In this document: positions 22,076 through 32,534 of the stretch, piece by piece
Numbering within the stretch: position 1 is the first letter of the stretch
Layout: every line of letters starts with the position of its first letter
From: Ferrovaceae bacterium
GTDB lineage: Bacteria; Pseudomonadota; Gammaproteobacteria; Burkholderiales; Ferrovaceae
Assembly (NCBI GenBank): GCA_027449685.1
Contig: DAIDLC010000001.1
Location: 157,353-221,352 of the forward strand
DNA: 64,000 nucleotides
Direction: 5' to 3'
Program-made: the position numbers and the translations under genes
The notes under the pieces: model-generated
What the model saw: the letters and a program-made list of their open reading frames with translations, nothing else
What the model was told of the DNA's origin: nothing
Database searches by the model: none

Positions 22076-22701
22076 TGACTATGCGCGAGGAAATACAAAA
22101 TCTGGGTCTGGTCCCCATGGTGGTGGAGCAAAGTGGTCGAGGGGAGCGCTCCTACGACATCTTTTCTCGATTGCTGAAGGAACGGGTCGTTTTCTTGGTG
22201 GGCCCTGTAACCGAAATGTCCGCCAATCTCGTGGTGGCACAATTGCTGTTTCTGGAGTCCGAAAATCCGGACAAGGACATCAGCCTGTATATCAATTCTC
22301 CCGGAGGGTCGGTTTCGGCGGGTTTGGCCATCTATGACACCATGCAGTTCATCCGGGCTGACGTCAGTACCACCTGCACCGGCATTGCAGCCAGCATGGG
22401 CGCTTTTTTACTGGCTTCCGGGGCCAAAGGCAAGCGTTATTCCCTGCCCAATGCGCGGGTCATGATTCACCAACCCTCGGGCGGTGCCTCGGGACAGGCT
22501 TCGGATATCGAAATTCAGGCCAAGGAAATCCTTTACCTGAGACGGCGGTTGAATGAAATGCTGAGCCAACATACCGGGCAACCCATCGAAACCCTCGAAA
22601 AGGACACTGACCGCGACAACTTCATGAGCGCCGAAGAAGCGCAGGGGTACGGCATCATCGACCGGGTTTTGACCACCCGGGCCGAAATTGCCACGAAATG
22701 A
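22072..22701 (+). CDS. clpP: ATP-dependent Clp protease proteolytic subunit
   Basis: [34 protein letters not shown]...[35 protein letters not shown]. Confidence 0.97.
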   Translation: MMTMREEIQNLGLVPMVVEQSGRGERSYDIFSRLLKERVVFLVGPVTEMSANLVVAQLLFLESENPDKDISLYINSPGGSVSAGLAIYDTMQFIRADVSTTCTGIAASMGAFLLASGAKGKRYSLPNARVMIHQPSGGASGQASDIEIQAKEILYLRRRLNEMLSQHTGQPIETLEKDTDRDNFMSAEEAQGYGIIDRVLTTRAEIATK

Positions 22702-22808
22702 TCGGAAAGCGCTAAACTAGAACTAAATCATGTCGTAATATATTTCATGTACTGCATGTTTGGCGTGCGCACATAGACGTGGTCTATGAAGGAAGTGAGG
22801 AAAACGCG

Positions 22809-24065
22809 ATGACCGAAAAATCCGGAAGTGACAAGCTGCTCTACTGCTCGTTTTGCGGCAAGAGTCAACATGAGGTGCGCAAGCTGATTGCAGGGCCCTC
22901 GGTCTTCATTTGTGATGAATGCATCGAGTTGTGCAACGATATCATTCGTGAAGACACACAGCTCTCCGAGACCAAAAGCTCCAAGTCCGAATTGCCATCG
23001 CCACAGGAAATCGCCGAGATCCTGGATCAGTATGTGATCGATCAGACCCAGGCCAAGAAAATTCTGGCCGTGGCGGTCTACAATCACTACAAACGCTTGC
23101 GCCATCAGGGTAAAGACCGTGATATCGAGCTCGCCAAAAGCAACATTCTGCTGATCGGTCCCACCGGTTCGGGTAAAACCCTACTGGCACAAACCTTGGC
23201 CCGCTTGCTCAATGTTCCCTTTGTCATCGCCGACGCCACAACGCTCACCGAGGCGGGATATGTGGGCGAGGATGTGGAAAACATCATTCAGAAACTCTTG
23301 CAGAAATGTGACTACGATGTGGAAAAGGCCCAGCGGGGTATCGTCTACATCGACGAAATCGACAAGATCTCACGCAAGTCGGACAACCCCTCCATTACCC
23401 GTGATGTATCCGGGGAAGGCGTGCAACAGGCGTTGCTCAAGCTGATCGAGGGGACCGTGGCCTCGGTGCCCCCTCAAGGTGGGCGCAAGCATCCCAACCA
23501 GGAATTCGTTCAGGTGGATACCACCAATATCCTGTTCATTTGCGGCGGAGCCTTTGGTGGGCTGGATAAGGTAATCCGGGATCGTTCCGACCGCAGCGGC
23601 ATCGGTTTTGGTGCCGAAGTCATGAGCAAGGACGGTCGCGACCTCAATCAATTGCTGGACAACGTGGAACCCGAAGATCTCATCAAGTTTGGCCTGATTC
23701 CCGAGTTTGTGGGTCGCCTGCCAGTGGTGGCCACCTTGGAAGAATTGCACGAGGAAGCCTTGGTGCGGATTCTCACGGAGCCCCGTAATGCCTTGACACG
23801 GCAATTCCAGAAGTTGTTTTCCATGGAGAACGTAGAGCTGGAGTTTCGCCCGGCAGCGTTGCGGGCCATAGCGGCCAAGGCCCTGGCACGCAAAACGGGT
23901 GCCCGCGGCTTGCGTTCCATCATCGAGCAGGTCCTACTGGACACCATGTTTGAGTTACCTTCGCTGGAAAATGTCAATAAGGTAGTGGTGGACGAAAATG
24001 CCATCAATGCCGAATCCCGGCCTTTGCTGATCTACGCTGATCAGCAAAAAGTGGCGGGTGTGTAG
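22809..24065 (+). CDS. clpX: ATP-dependent Clp protease ATP-binding subunit ClpX
   Basis: Zn-finger [58 protein letters not shown]. Confidence 0.97.
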   Translation: MTEKSGSDKLLYCSFCGKSQHEVRKLIAGPSVFICDECIELCNDIIREDTQLSETKSSKSELPSPQEIAEILDQYVIDQTQAKKILAVAVYNHYKRLRHQGKDRDIELAKSNILLIGPTGSGKTLLAQTLARLLNVPFVIADATTLTEAGYVGEDVENIIQKLLQKCDYDVEKAQRGIVYIDEIDKISRKSDNPSITRDVSGEGVQQALLKLIEGTVASVPPQGGRKHPNQEFVQVDTTNILFICGGAFGGLDKVIRDRSDRSGIGFGAEVMSKDGRDLNQLLDNVEPEDLIKFGLIPEFVGRLPVVATLEELHEEALVRILTEPRNALTRQFQKLFSMENVELEFRPAALRAIAAKALARKTGARGLRSIIEQVLLDTMFELPSLENVNKVVVDENAINAESRPLLIYADQQKVAGV

Positions 24066-24165
24066 GCGTTCATCGTTATTTTACAAGCAGGACCGATAGG
24101 CCTTATTGAAATGAGGGCAGTTAGTCCCCATTTCACCCTTGTTGAAACCTCTACAGGAATCTTTC

Positions 24166-26592
24166 ATGGCCTCTCTATTTGAATCGGAACAGGATTCCGC
24201 CCTGCAACTGCCTCTTCTTCCCTTGCGCGATGTGGTGGTTTTCCCCCATATGGTGATCCCCTTGTTCGTGGGCCGTCAAAAATCCATCAAGGCGCTGGAA
24301 ACCGCCATGGAACAAGGAAAGAACATTATCCTGGTGGCCCAGAAATCGGCGGCCAATGACGAACCCAAGCCCGAAGAACTGTATGGCGTGGGCAGTGTTG
24401 CCAACATTTTGCAGTTACTCAAATTGCCCGATGGAACGGTCAAGGTGTTGGTGGAGGGCTCTGATCGTACGCAGGTGCTGGCCGTGCATGATCTGAAAAC
24501 CCATTTCGTGGGGGCTGGACTACGGATCCAGAATACCGCGGCCGATCATCCTGAAATCGAAGCCATGCGCCGGACTTTGTTGTCCCAGTTTGACCAGTTC
24601 GTCAAGCTCAACAAGAAAATTCCGCCAGAGGTATTAACCTCCTTCAACAGCATTGACGACCCGGGACGTCTGGCAGATACCATTGCGGCTCACTTGCCCC
24701 TGAAACTGGAACAAAAACAGCAAATCCTCGAAATGTTCGACGTGCGGGTGCGCATCGAACATCTGCTCTCTGTTCTGGAAAGCGAAATTGACATTCTTCA
24801 GGTGGAGAAACGCATTCGCGGCCGGGTCAAGCGTCAGATGGAAAAAAGCCAGCGCGAGTATTACCTCAACGAGCAGGTGAAGGCCATCCAGAAAGAACTG
24901 GGTGACAGTGAGGAAGGCGCGGATCTGGAAGAGCTGGAAAAAAAGATCAAAAACGCCCATATGCCCAAGGAAGCGCGCGCCAAAGCCGATTCCGAGTTCA
25001 AAAAGCTCCGCATGATGGCCCCCATGTCGGCTGAAGCTACCGTGGTGCGCAACTATATTGATGTGTTGGTGGGCCTGCCCTGGAAGAAAAAAACCAAAGT
25101 CAGCACAGATCTGGCAGCCTGTGAGCGCATTCTGGATGAAGATCATTACGGCCTGGAAAAGGTCAAGGAACGCATCGTCGAGTATCTGGCGGTCCAATCC
25201 CGAGTGGACAAGGTCAAAGCGCCCATTTTATGTTTGGTAGGGCCGCCGGGTGTGGGCAAAACCTCTCTGGGACAATCCATTGCCCGGGCCACCAACCGCA
25301 AGTTTGTGCGCATGGCTTTGGGAGGAGTACGGGACGAAGCGGAAATCCGGGGGCATCGGCGCACCTACATTGGCGCTTTGCCCGGCAAGATATTGCAAAG
25401 CATGACCAAGGTGGCCGTGCGTAATCCTCTGTTTTTGCTGGATGAAGTGGACAAGATTGGGCAGGATTTCAGGGGCGATCCCTCTTCGGCCTTGCTGGAG
25501 GTTCTGGATCCCGAGCAAAACCATACCTTCATGGACCATTACGTGGAAGTGGAATATGACCTCTCGGATGTCATGTTTGTGGCCACAGCCAACACGCTCA
25601 ATATTCCTGCCCCGTTGCTGGACCGGATGGAGGTGATTCGACTGGCGGGTTATACCGAAGATGAGAAAATCAATATTGCCAGACAATATCTGCTGCCCAA
25701 GCAATTAAAGGCCAATGGCCTGAAAGAAGAAGAAATTTCGGTCACCGAATCGGCTTTGCGCGAAATCGTGCAGTACTACACGCGTGAAGCGGGTGTGCGT
25801 GCCATGGATCGGGAAATTGCCAAGATTTGCCGCAAGGTGGTTAAAGGTCTTCTGTTGTCAAAAAAACCGACCAAGGTGACGGTCACGGCCCGCAATATCG
25901 AAAAGTATCTGGGGGTGCGGCGCTACACTTTCGGGCTGGCAGAAAAAACCAACCAGGTGGGTCAGGTTACCGGTTTGGCATGGACCGAAGTGGGCGGGGA
26001 ATTGCTGACCATCGAAGCCGCCCGTCTGCCCGGCAAAGGCAAGATGACCACCACGGGTAAATTGGGGGACGTGATGCAGGAGTCCATTCAGGCGGCTTTG
26101 AGCGTTGTGCGTGCCCGTGCCAGCCACTTGGGCATTGCAGCCGATTTTTATGAGAAATCTGACATTCATATCCACCTACCGGAAGGAGCCACGCCCAAGG
26201 ATGGCCCGAGTGCGGGCATTGCCATCACTACTGCCATGGTGTCGGTGCTGACCGGAATTCCGGTGCGCTCTGATGTGGCCATGACCGGCGAGATCACTTT
26301 GCGCGGTGAAGTATTACCCATTGGCGGGTTGAAAGAAAAATTATTGGCCGCACACCGTGGGGGGATCAAGACAGTGTTGATTCCGGAGGAAAACACCAAG
26401 GACCTGGTGGAAATCGCTGATAACATCAAGAGCCGCCTGGAGCTACATCCCGTGCGTTGGATCGACCAGGTGCTTGCGGTGGCCTTGGAACAGCTGCCTG
26501 TTCCGGTTGTTACCACGTCCGAACCGCCTGCAGTTCCGCAACCGCCCGTAGTGACCAGCAAGAAAGCTACAGCGAGCTCCATCAAACATTAA
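24166..26592 (+). CDS. lon: ATP-dependent protease Lon
   Basis: [23 protein letters not shown]...[57 protein letters not shown] catalytic Ser. Confidence 0.97.
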   Translation: MASLFESEQDSALQLPLLPLRDVVVFPHMVIPLFVGRQKSIKALETAMEQGKNIILVAQKSAANDEPKPEELYGVGSVANILQLLKLPDGTVKVLVEGSDRTQVLAVHDLKTHFVGAGLRIQNTAADHPEIEAMRRTLLSQFDQFVKLNKKIPPEVLTSFNSIDDPGRLADTIAAHLPLKLEQKQQILEMFDVRVRIEHLLSVLESEIDILQVEKRIRGRVKRQMEKSQREYYLNEQVKAIQKELGDSEEGADLEELEKKIKNAHMPKEARAKADSEFKKLRMMAPMSAEATVVRNYIDVLVGLPWKKKTKVSTDLAACERILDEDHYGLEKVKERIVEYLAVQSRVDKVKAPILCLVGPPGVGKTSLGQSIARATNRKFVRMALGGVRDEAEIRGHRRTYIGALPGKILQSMTKVAVRNPLFLLDEVDKIGQDFRGDPSSALLEVLDPEQNHTFMDHYVEVEYDLSDVMFVATANTLNIPAPLLDRMEVIRLAGYTEDEKINIARQYLLPKQLKANGLKEEEISVTESALREIVQYYTREAGVRAMDREIAKICRKVVKGLLLSKKPTKVTVTARNIEKYLGVRRYTFGLAEKTNQVGQVTGLAWTEVGGELLTIEAARLPGKGKMTTTGKLGDVMQESIQAALSVVRARASHLGIAADFYEKSDIHIHLPEGATPKDGPSAGIAITTAMVSVLTGIPVRSDVAMTGEITLRGEVLPIGGLKEKLLAAHRGGIKTVLIPEENTKDLVEIADNIKSRLELHPVRWIDQVLAVALEQLPVPVVTTSEPPAVPQPPVVTSKKATASSIKH

Positions 26593-26625
26593 AGCACCCA
26601 GCTCATTGGGATGCGCCTTTTTGAG

Positions 26626-26657
26626 ACCCCACAAACGCTCTGTTTCGTGGGGTTTTT
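26626..26657 (+). terminator. Rho-independent terminator downstream of lon
   Basis: CCCCACaaacgctctgtttcGTGGGGTTTTTG. Confidence 0.75.
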
Positions 26658-26803
26658 GTTGATGGGGTGCACGGTTGCAGAAAATGATTGACACAACCCG
26701 GCAGGGGATTTTATAAAGGCTATCGCATAACATAAAATGTGTATAGTTGTAACATGTTGGCCAATCTGTACTGTCCAAACCAAACAATAAAAGGGGAATT
26801 CAG

Positions 26804-27076
26804 GTGAACAAGACTGAGCTCATCGAGCACATTGCAACCGAATCGGATATTTCAAAGGCGGCCGCGGGGCGCGCGCTGGATAGCGTCGTGGGGGCCGTCA
26901 AAAAAGCCTTGAAAAAAGGGGGACAAGTCACCTTGGTGGGGTTTGGCACCTTTTATGTCAGCAAGCGTGCTGCGCGGGTTGGCCGCAATCCGCGCTCGGG
27001 CGAGGCCATCAAGATCAAGGCGGCCAAGGTTCCAAAATTCAGGGCTGGTAAAGCACTAAAAGATGCGCTAAACTAG
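26804..27076 (+). CDS. hupB: DNA-binding protein HU (beta-like)
   Basis: [67 protein letters not shown]. Confidence 0.95.
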   Translation: MNKTELIEHIATESDISKAAAGRALDSVVGAVKKALKKGGQVTLVGFGTFYVSKRAARVGRNPRSGEAIKIKAAKVPKFRAGKALKDALN

Positions 27077-27086
27077 CGGTCTTTGG

Positions 27087-27162
27087 GGGTGCTTAGCTCA
27101 GTTGGTAGAGCGTCGCCCTTACAAGGCGAATGTCGGGGGTTCGAACCCCTCAGCACCCACCA
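27087..27162 (+). tRNA. tRNA-Val (anticodon UAC)
   Basis: GGGTGCT acceptor pairs AGCACCC-A-CCA; anticodon loop CTTACAA; T-arm GGGTTCGAACCCC. Confidence 0.95.
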
Positions 27163-27301
27163 GTTCAGCGCCTCGATTCTTGCTGAAATGATGCCGTTTT
27201 ATGGCACGGATCGAGGTTTCAGCCGATCAACAGGGTGGAAAACGGTCGCTCATGCCTGAGCTGGGTTGGGGCGGTGGTTGTTGTGATGCTGTCGTAGTCA
27301 C

Positions 27302-27378
27302 GGAGTGGTAGTTCAGTTGGTTAGAATACCGGCCTGTCACGCCGGGGGTCGCGGGTTCGAGTCCCGTCCACTCCGCCA
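27302..27378 (+). tRNA. tRNA-Asp (anticodon GUC)
   Basis: GGAGTGG acceptor pairs CCACTCC-G-CCA; anticodon loop CTGTCAC; T-arm GGGTTCGAGTCCC. Confidence 0.95.
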
Positions 27379-27537
27379 TCTTTTGTCCAAAGATGTACAG
27401 GTTTGTCCTGTCAAAAATGTAAGTTGTTGATTTACAATAACTTTATATCCAGTAGCGTCCATAGATGTCCAGTTGCAGCCAGGGTATGACCGTGGTAAAA
27501 GTTGTGGTAACAGCGTTCCTTTTAGGGAGTTACCACG

Positions 27538-27665
27538 ATGGCAGCCAGAATGAACCTCCTCACCGATACCCAATGCCGCAATGCCACTTGCGCGACGGGG
27601 CAGCAGATTCGCAAACTATCTGAGGTGCTGGCCTGTATCTGTGGGTCTACTCGGATGGGAAGTTG
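27538..27665 (+). pseudogene. P4-type tyrosine recombinase (integrase) N-terminal remnant, frameshifted
   Basis: MNLLTDTQCRNATCATGQQIRKLS then, one frame over, GAGLYLWVYSDGK (hallmark of P4-like integrase N-termini); frameshift near 27621-27625; 160 nt after tRNA-Asp. Confidence 0.75.
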
Positions 27666-27992
27666 TTCGCTCCATCGGTTGCGGCGAATCCTTCGGTGCA
27701 GCCCGCACCGAATCCATTGCGTCAGATGTCGGGAGCCAAGCGATTCGGCGACCGCCTCGACAACCGCAGGGATGAAACCGAATCGGACGAGGATGTCGGC
27801 AACCCGTCGCACCGACCGTTCGGCAAGAAGATTGCCGACTACCTGAAACAGTTTTCCCTCACGCCCGAGGCCCTGGCTGACGAGACGACCGTCGAGAAAC
27901 CTGTCGCGGCACCACCCGTCGAAATGAACGTCGTGGCCGAGGCCGCCAATCAGCCTGCGGTGAAGCGTCGTCGTGTCGGCATGAGGATATGA
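27663..27992 (+). pseudogene. Chimeric ORF joining the integrase remnant to a basic C-terminal tail of unknown mobile-element protein
   Basis: FAPSVAANPSVQPAPNPLRQMSGAKRFGDRL...KKIADYLKQFSLTPEALADE...AVKRRRVGMRI; no integrase catalytic domain follows. Confidence 0.4.
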
Positions 27993-28242
27993 CCCTATTC
28001 ATGATGGGCTCTCCGAGTCTTTCCAGACTGGCTCACCTACTGAGCTTTTCATGGTGCATTCTGGCCCTGCCACACGCCACGGATTTCCATCGCTGACGGC
28101 GGTTTCCCGTGACTCAGATGGGGGCTTTCAGCTATGATTTCGGCTTAAAACCTGCGGATTCTCGCGGAAATCACGACTAACGCCATAGGCTGCCCGAGCC
28201 GACGGTCAAGAATCATAAGGGAGGGTCGTTCGGCGACCAGCG

Positions 28243-29817
28243 ATGAACCAAGATTTACAGAAAACACTCTGGGCCGCCGCCGACAAACTGCGTTCCAACA
28301 TGGAAGCGGCGGAATACAAGCACGTCGTTCTTGGACTCATCTTCCTGAAATACATCTCCGATGCCTTCGGCGAGCGGAAGGAAGAGTTGAGGGCCGCATT
28401 TGCCGACCCCAAGCATGACCTCTACCTTGGCGACGACAGCCAGATTCCCTCGCTGCTGGAAGACCGCGCTTACTACACCATGGCGAATGTCTTCTGGGTG
28501 CCAGAGTCGGCCCGTTGGGAGACGATTCGCAATCAGGCCAAGCAGCCCGACATCGGCAAACGGATTGATGATGCTCTCATCGTCATCGAGCAGGACAACG
28601 CAAGATTAAAAGGTATCCTCGACAAGCGTTTCGCCCGCGCCCAGCTCGCAGACGGCAAGCTCGGCGAACTCATCGACCTCGTGTCGAGCATCGGCTTCGG
28701 CGGCAAGGACAAGGCTAAGGACGTTCTCGGTCAAGTCTATGAATACTTTCTCGGCCAGTTCGCCAGTGCCGAGGGCAAGAAGGGCGGCCAGTTCTACACG
28801 CCCGCCTCCGTGGTCAAGGTGTTGGTCGAGGTGCTGTCGCCACATCGGGGCAAGGTTTATGACCCGTGCTGCGGTTCGGGCGGCATGTTCGTCCAGTCCG
28901 AGAAGTTCATGGAGTCGCACGGCGGCAAGTTCGGCGACATCTCCATCTACGGGCAGGAAGCCAACCCGACGACGTGGCGGCTGGTGGCGATGAACCTTGC
29001 CATTCGCGGCATGGACTTCAATCTCGGCAAGGAACCCGCCGACACCTTCCACCGCGACCAGCATCCCGACCTGCGGGCTGATTACGTCCTCGCCAATCCG
29101 CCGTTCAATATCTCCGACTGGGGCGGCGACAAGCTGGCCTCCGACCCCCGTTGGGTGTATGGCACGCCGCCGACGGGCAATGCCAACTATGGCTGGTTGC
29201 AACACATCCTCTGGCACCTGAAACCGACGGGGACGGCGGGCGTGGTGCTCGCCAACGGCTCCATGTCCTCGAACACCAACAACGAGGGAGCCATCCGCAA
29301 GGCGATGGTCGAGGGCGACGCGGTGGAGGTCATGGTGGCCCTGCCGCCGCAACTGTTTTTCAACACGCCGATTCCCGCCTGCCTGTGGTTTCTCGCCAAG
29401 GACAAGACGAAGGGCGGACGCAACCGCAAGGGCGAGTTTCTGTTCATCGACGCACGCAAGCTGGGCCGCATGGAAACCCGCGTCAATCGCGTGTTCGACG
29501 ATGCCGACATCGACAAAATCGCCCGCACCGTGCATGCGTGGCGGCAGGATGGCGAAACGGATGCGACCTATGCCGACGAGGCGGGATTCTGCCGTGCGGT
29601 GAAACTCGACGAAATCAGGGAACACGGCTATGTGCTGACTTCGGGCCGCTATGTTGGCACCGAGGAGGTCGAGGACGATGACGAGGCGTTTTCCGAGAAG
29701 ATGGTGATGCTGACCGCCAAGCTCGCCGAGCAGATGAAGAAGGGCAACGAGCTTGACGGCCTCATCCGCGAGAAGCTCGCCAAGCTGGGCTTTCCATTGG
29801 AGTTGTACAATGACTGA
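28243..29817 (+). CDS. hsdM: Type I restriction-modification DNA methyltransferase subunit HsdM (N-6 adenine)
   Basis: [27 protein letters not shown]...[22 protein letters not shown]...[11 protein letters not shown]...LANPPFN (NPPF motif); 524 aa, apparently full length. Confidence 0.96.
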   Translation: MNQDLQKTLWAAADKLRSNMEAAEYKHVVLGLIFLKYISDAFGERKEELRAAFADPKHDLYLGDDSQIPSLLEDRAYYTMANVFWVPESARWETIRNQAKQPDIGKRIDDALIVIEQDNARLKGILDKRFARAQLADGKLGELIDLVSSIGFGGKDKAKDVLGQVYEYFLGQFASAEGKKGGQFYTPASVVKVLVEVLSPHRGKVYDPCCGSGGMFVQSEKFMESHGGKFGDISIYGQEANPTTWRLVAMNLAIRGMDFNLGKEPADTFHRDQHPDLRADYVLANPPFNISDWGGDKLASDPRWVYGTPPTGNANYGWLQHILWHLKPTGTAGVVLANGSMSSNTNNEGAIRKAMVEGDAVEVMVALPPQLFFNTPIPACLWFLAKDKTKGGRNRKGEFLFIDARKLGRMETRVNRVFDDADIDKIARTVHAWRQDGETDATYADEAGFCRAVKLDEIREHGYVLTSGRYVGTEEVEDDDEAFSEKMVMLTAKLAEQMKKGNELDGLIREKLAKLGFPLELYND

Positions 29818-30220
29818 GAAACTCGACCTTACGCCGCTGGCGAATGCGGTGAATCGGCTTGCCGAGGGGCTGGCACGTTATGAGAAGGACATCACCGACA
29901 CGCAGATTCGCGATGGCCTGATTCAGCGGTTCGAGTTCAGCTACGAAATCAGCCACAAAATGTTGAAGCGTCATCTCGAAGCGGTGTCGCCGACTCCCGA
30001 ACAGTTCGACGGCATGGCGTTCGCCGACCTGATTCGTTCAGGCAACGAGCAGGGTTTGTTGCTGGGCGACTGGTCGAAGTGGAGGAACTATCGGGAGATG
30101 CGGAGCAAGACCAGCCACACCTACGACGAGGAAGTCGCCATTGAAGTTGTGCAGGGTATTCCCGCGTTTCTTGAAGAGGCACGCTATCTGCTGAAACAAC
30201 TCCAAGAACGGAATCAGTAG
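29810..30220 (+). CDS. HEPN-domain protein (HI0074-like nucleotidyltransferase substrate-binding / HepT-type putative RNase toxin)
   Basis: [58 protein letters not shown]...[14 protein letters not shown] with RX4HXY motif; start overlaps the hsdM stop by 8 nt. Confidence 0.88.
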   Translation: MTEKLDLTPLANAVNRLAEGLARYEKDITDTQIRDGLIQRFEFSYEISHKMLKRHLEAVSPTPEQFDGMAFADLIRSGNEQGLLLGDWSKWRNYREMRSKTSHTYDEEVAIEVVQGIPAFLEEARYLLKQLQERNQ

Positions 30221-30224
30221 CGGC

Positions 30225-31769
30225 ATGGCAGACCAGCCCCTTATCGACATCAGCCCCGAGAACTGGCGAATCGTTCGCGATATCCTGCAACGGCATGTGC
30301 CCGACCGTGAAGTATGGGCCTTCGGTTCGCGGGCGAAATGGACGGCCAAGGAGTTCTCCGACCTCGACATCGCAGTCATCGGTGACGAACCGTTGAGCAT
30401 CGGCGTGATGGCCGAACTGTCAGAATCGTTTCAGGAATCGGCGTTGCCGTTCAAGGTGGATGTCGTGGATTGGGCGGTGATTACGCCGTCGTTCAGGAAG
30501 ATTATCGAGGGCGGAAAAGTCCTATTGAGCAGTGGTGGCCAAGGAAATGAAAGCCTTCGAGGATGGAGAAAAACAACATGGGGCGAACTGGCCACCCTTG
30601 AATATGGAAAATCGCTGCGTGGATATGGCTCAGAAGGCAAATATCAGGTCTATCGAATAAATGGCCCGATAGGTTGGCACTCGCAACCTTTCTGTGAAGT
30701 TCCTAGCGTAGTAATAGGCCGAAAAGGAGCTTACAGGGGGGTGCATTATTCTCCCGCACCGTTTTTTGTAATCGACACGGCGTTCTTCTTGAAGCCGAAA
30801 GTAGATTTCGACATTAAGTGGGCCTACTACCAGCTTCTTACGCAAGACATCAATGGAATGGACAGCGGTTCGGCTATTCCATCTACAAGCAGGGACGAGT
30901 TTTATAAGCTTCAAGTCTTGGTTCCACCGCTCTCAGAACAACGTGAAATGTCCGCAGTTCTGACAGCATTTGACGACAAAATCTCGTTGCTACGCGAAGC
31001 CAACGTAACCCTCGAAGCCATCGCCCAAGCACTGTTCAAGTCGTGGTTCGTCGATTTCGACCCTGTGCGGGCGAAGGCGGAAGGCCGCGAGCCCGAGGGG
31101 GTGCCGCCAGAGATAGCCGAGCTTTTCCCGAGTGAGTTCGAGGATTCGGAGCTTGGGGAGATTCCTCAGGGATGGAAAACGAAACCAGTTTATGACTTGG
31201 CGGAATACATAAACGGGGCGGCATACAAGGCGTTTTCGCCAAATGGAGAAGAAAGAGGTCTGCCAATCATTAAGATTGCTGAGTTAAAAGCAGGAATCAC
31301 TTCCCAGACGGCATACTCTGATGTATCCATGCCAGAAAAATACCTTCTCGAAACTGGCGACATATTGCTCTCTTGGTCTGGCAATCCTGATACCTCAATC
31401 GGCACGTTTATTTGGCATCACGGACGAGCTTGGCTCAATCAGCACATATTCCGAGTAGTGATTCAGCAAGCGGCTGAGCGTCCGTTCGTTCTTCAAACGT
31501 TGAAACATCTGCGTCCTGTGTTTGCTGAGCTTGCACGTAACAAGCAAACAACTGGTCTTGGGCACTTTACTGTTGCAGACATGAAACGTTTGTTGGTGGT
31601 TCAACCGAACAGTCCAGTGCTTGTCGCATTTGGAGAAATGGTTACACCCATTCATGCCCGCATTTTTGAGAATGAGCAGCAAGCAATAACGCTTACGTCG
31701 CTTCGAGATAGTCTGCTACCGAAACTGATGGCGGGAAATATCACTGTTGGCGGGGACATTGTCGCATGA
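30225..31769 (+). CDS. hsdS: MNT nucleotidyltransferase domain fused to a type I R-M specificity subunit HsdS
   Basis: N-terminus WAFGSRAKWTAKEFSDLDIAVIG (GSX10DXD), MNT end PSFRKIIEGGKVLLSS continues without stop into GWRKTTWGELATLEYGKSLRGY...; conserved SFRDSLLPKLMAG-like end (LRDSLLPKLMAGNITV); 514 aa. Confidence 0.9.
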   Translation: MADQPLIDISPENWRIVRDILQRHVPDREVWAFGSRAKWTAKEFSDLDIAVIGDEPLSIGVMAELSESFQESALPFKVDVVDWAVITPSFRKIIEGGKVLLSSGGQGNESLRGWRKTTWGELATLEYGKSLRGYGSEGKYQVYRINGPIGWHSQPFCEVPSVVIGRKGAYRGVHYSPAPFFVIDTAFFLKPKVDFDIKWAYYQLLTQDINGMDSGSAIPSTSRDEFYKLQVLVPPLSEQREMSAVLTAFDDKISLLREANVTLEAIAQALFKSWFVDFDPVRAKAEGREPEGVPPEIAELFPSEFEDSELGEIPQGWKTKPVYDLAEYINGAAYKAFSPNGEERGLPIIKIAELKAGITSQTAYSDVSMPEKYLLETGDILLSWSGNPDTSIGTFIWHHGRAWLNQHIFRVVIQQAAERPFVLQTLKHLRPVFAELARNKQTTGLGHFTVADMKRLLVVQPNSPVLVAFGEMVTPIHARIFENEQQAITLTSLRDSLLPKLMAGNITVGGDIVA

Positions 31770-32166
31770 CTGTCGATAAGTGTTGCGGCCCTGATTATTC
31801 CGCCACGAGAATCCCGCAATAATCCGCGCTGAAATGGGGGAGGCATCCCGGGATGATTCCCCAGGTGGGGTAATGCGGGAAGGTGGAAGAAAGTGAATCA
31901 GGGTGATGCCCTGAAAGAGCCTTGTTATGAACACAAGGATTTCTCAGGGGGTGTGGGGTTTAGGGGGATGGCAGATCTGGGAAGAGGACGAGTTGTCTAG
32001 GTTTGGGAGTGGGATATGTGGGGTTGGTCTTCCTGGAGCGGGGTTTTCTGATTTGTCTGGATCGTGCTTTTTTTAAGTACCGGGCCAGATCGGAGAGGAA
32101 GTCGTCCCACCCTTGTGCCCACCATTAGAGCCACTCTAGGCTAGGCGGGCGATAATCTCCCAGCGC

Positions 32167-32282
32167 AAAAAAAAACCGCGAATCGCTTCGCGGCTAGTTG
32201 CGCTGCAGCGGGGGAGGGCCACCGCGCCAAGGAGGAGTTCACGACCCAACCACCCATCGGAGGATCTGCGGAGATTGAATCG
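32167..32282 (-). ncRNA. Candidate small RNA with own sigma70-like promoter and intrinsic terminator
   Basis: Minus strand: TTGTTA (32318-32313) - 18 nt - TATATT (32294-32289); terminator CCGCGAAgcgaTTCGCGG followed by nine T (32193-32167); no minus-strand ORF upstream. Confidence 0.55.
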
Positions 32283-32534
32283 GTTCTAAATATAGACCAT
32301 TAAGGTACTGATTAACAATCACGTTTATTTGTCATTATCATAAATAAAGAATTATGGATATGGTTTTCAACCCCCATGAGCCATCCATCCGGACAGGTGA
32401 GATCCGGTTTTTCTGATAGAATTGGCACACTTCATCGTGTTCCGGTCGCGTGATCTGAGTCTTTCTACGCATCTATATTTCTGCCTTGACCGGGTTTGGC
32501 GCAAAACGCTGGAAGGCCGATCAGGAGCATAATA

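Noticed and set aside
27337-27573. 78-aa minus-strand ORF ending RSGRDSNPRPPA
   Set aside because: Classic spurious translation of a tRNA gene; overlaps tRNA-Asp.
28606-29625. 339-aa minus-strand ORF within hsdM
   Set aside because: Antisense to hsdM with its DPCCGSGGM and NPPF motifs; His/Arg/Val-rich translation typical of shadow frames.
31770-32160. Possible degraded hsdR downstream of hsdS
   Set aside because: Translations in all frames are short and show no helicase or nuclease motifs; treated as non-coding.
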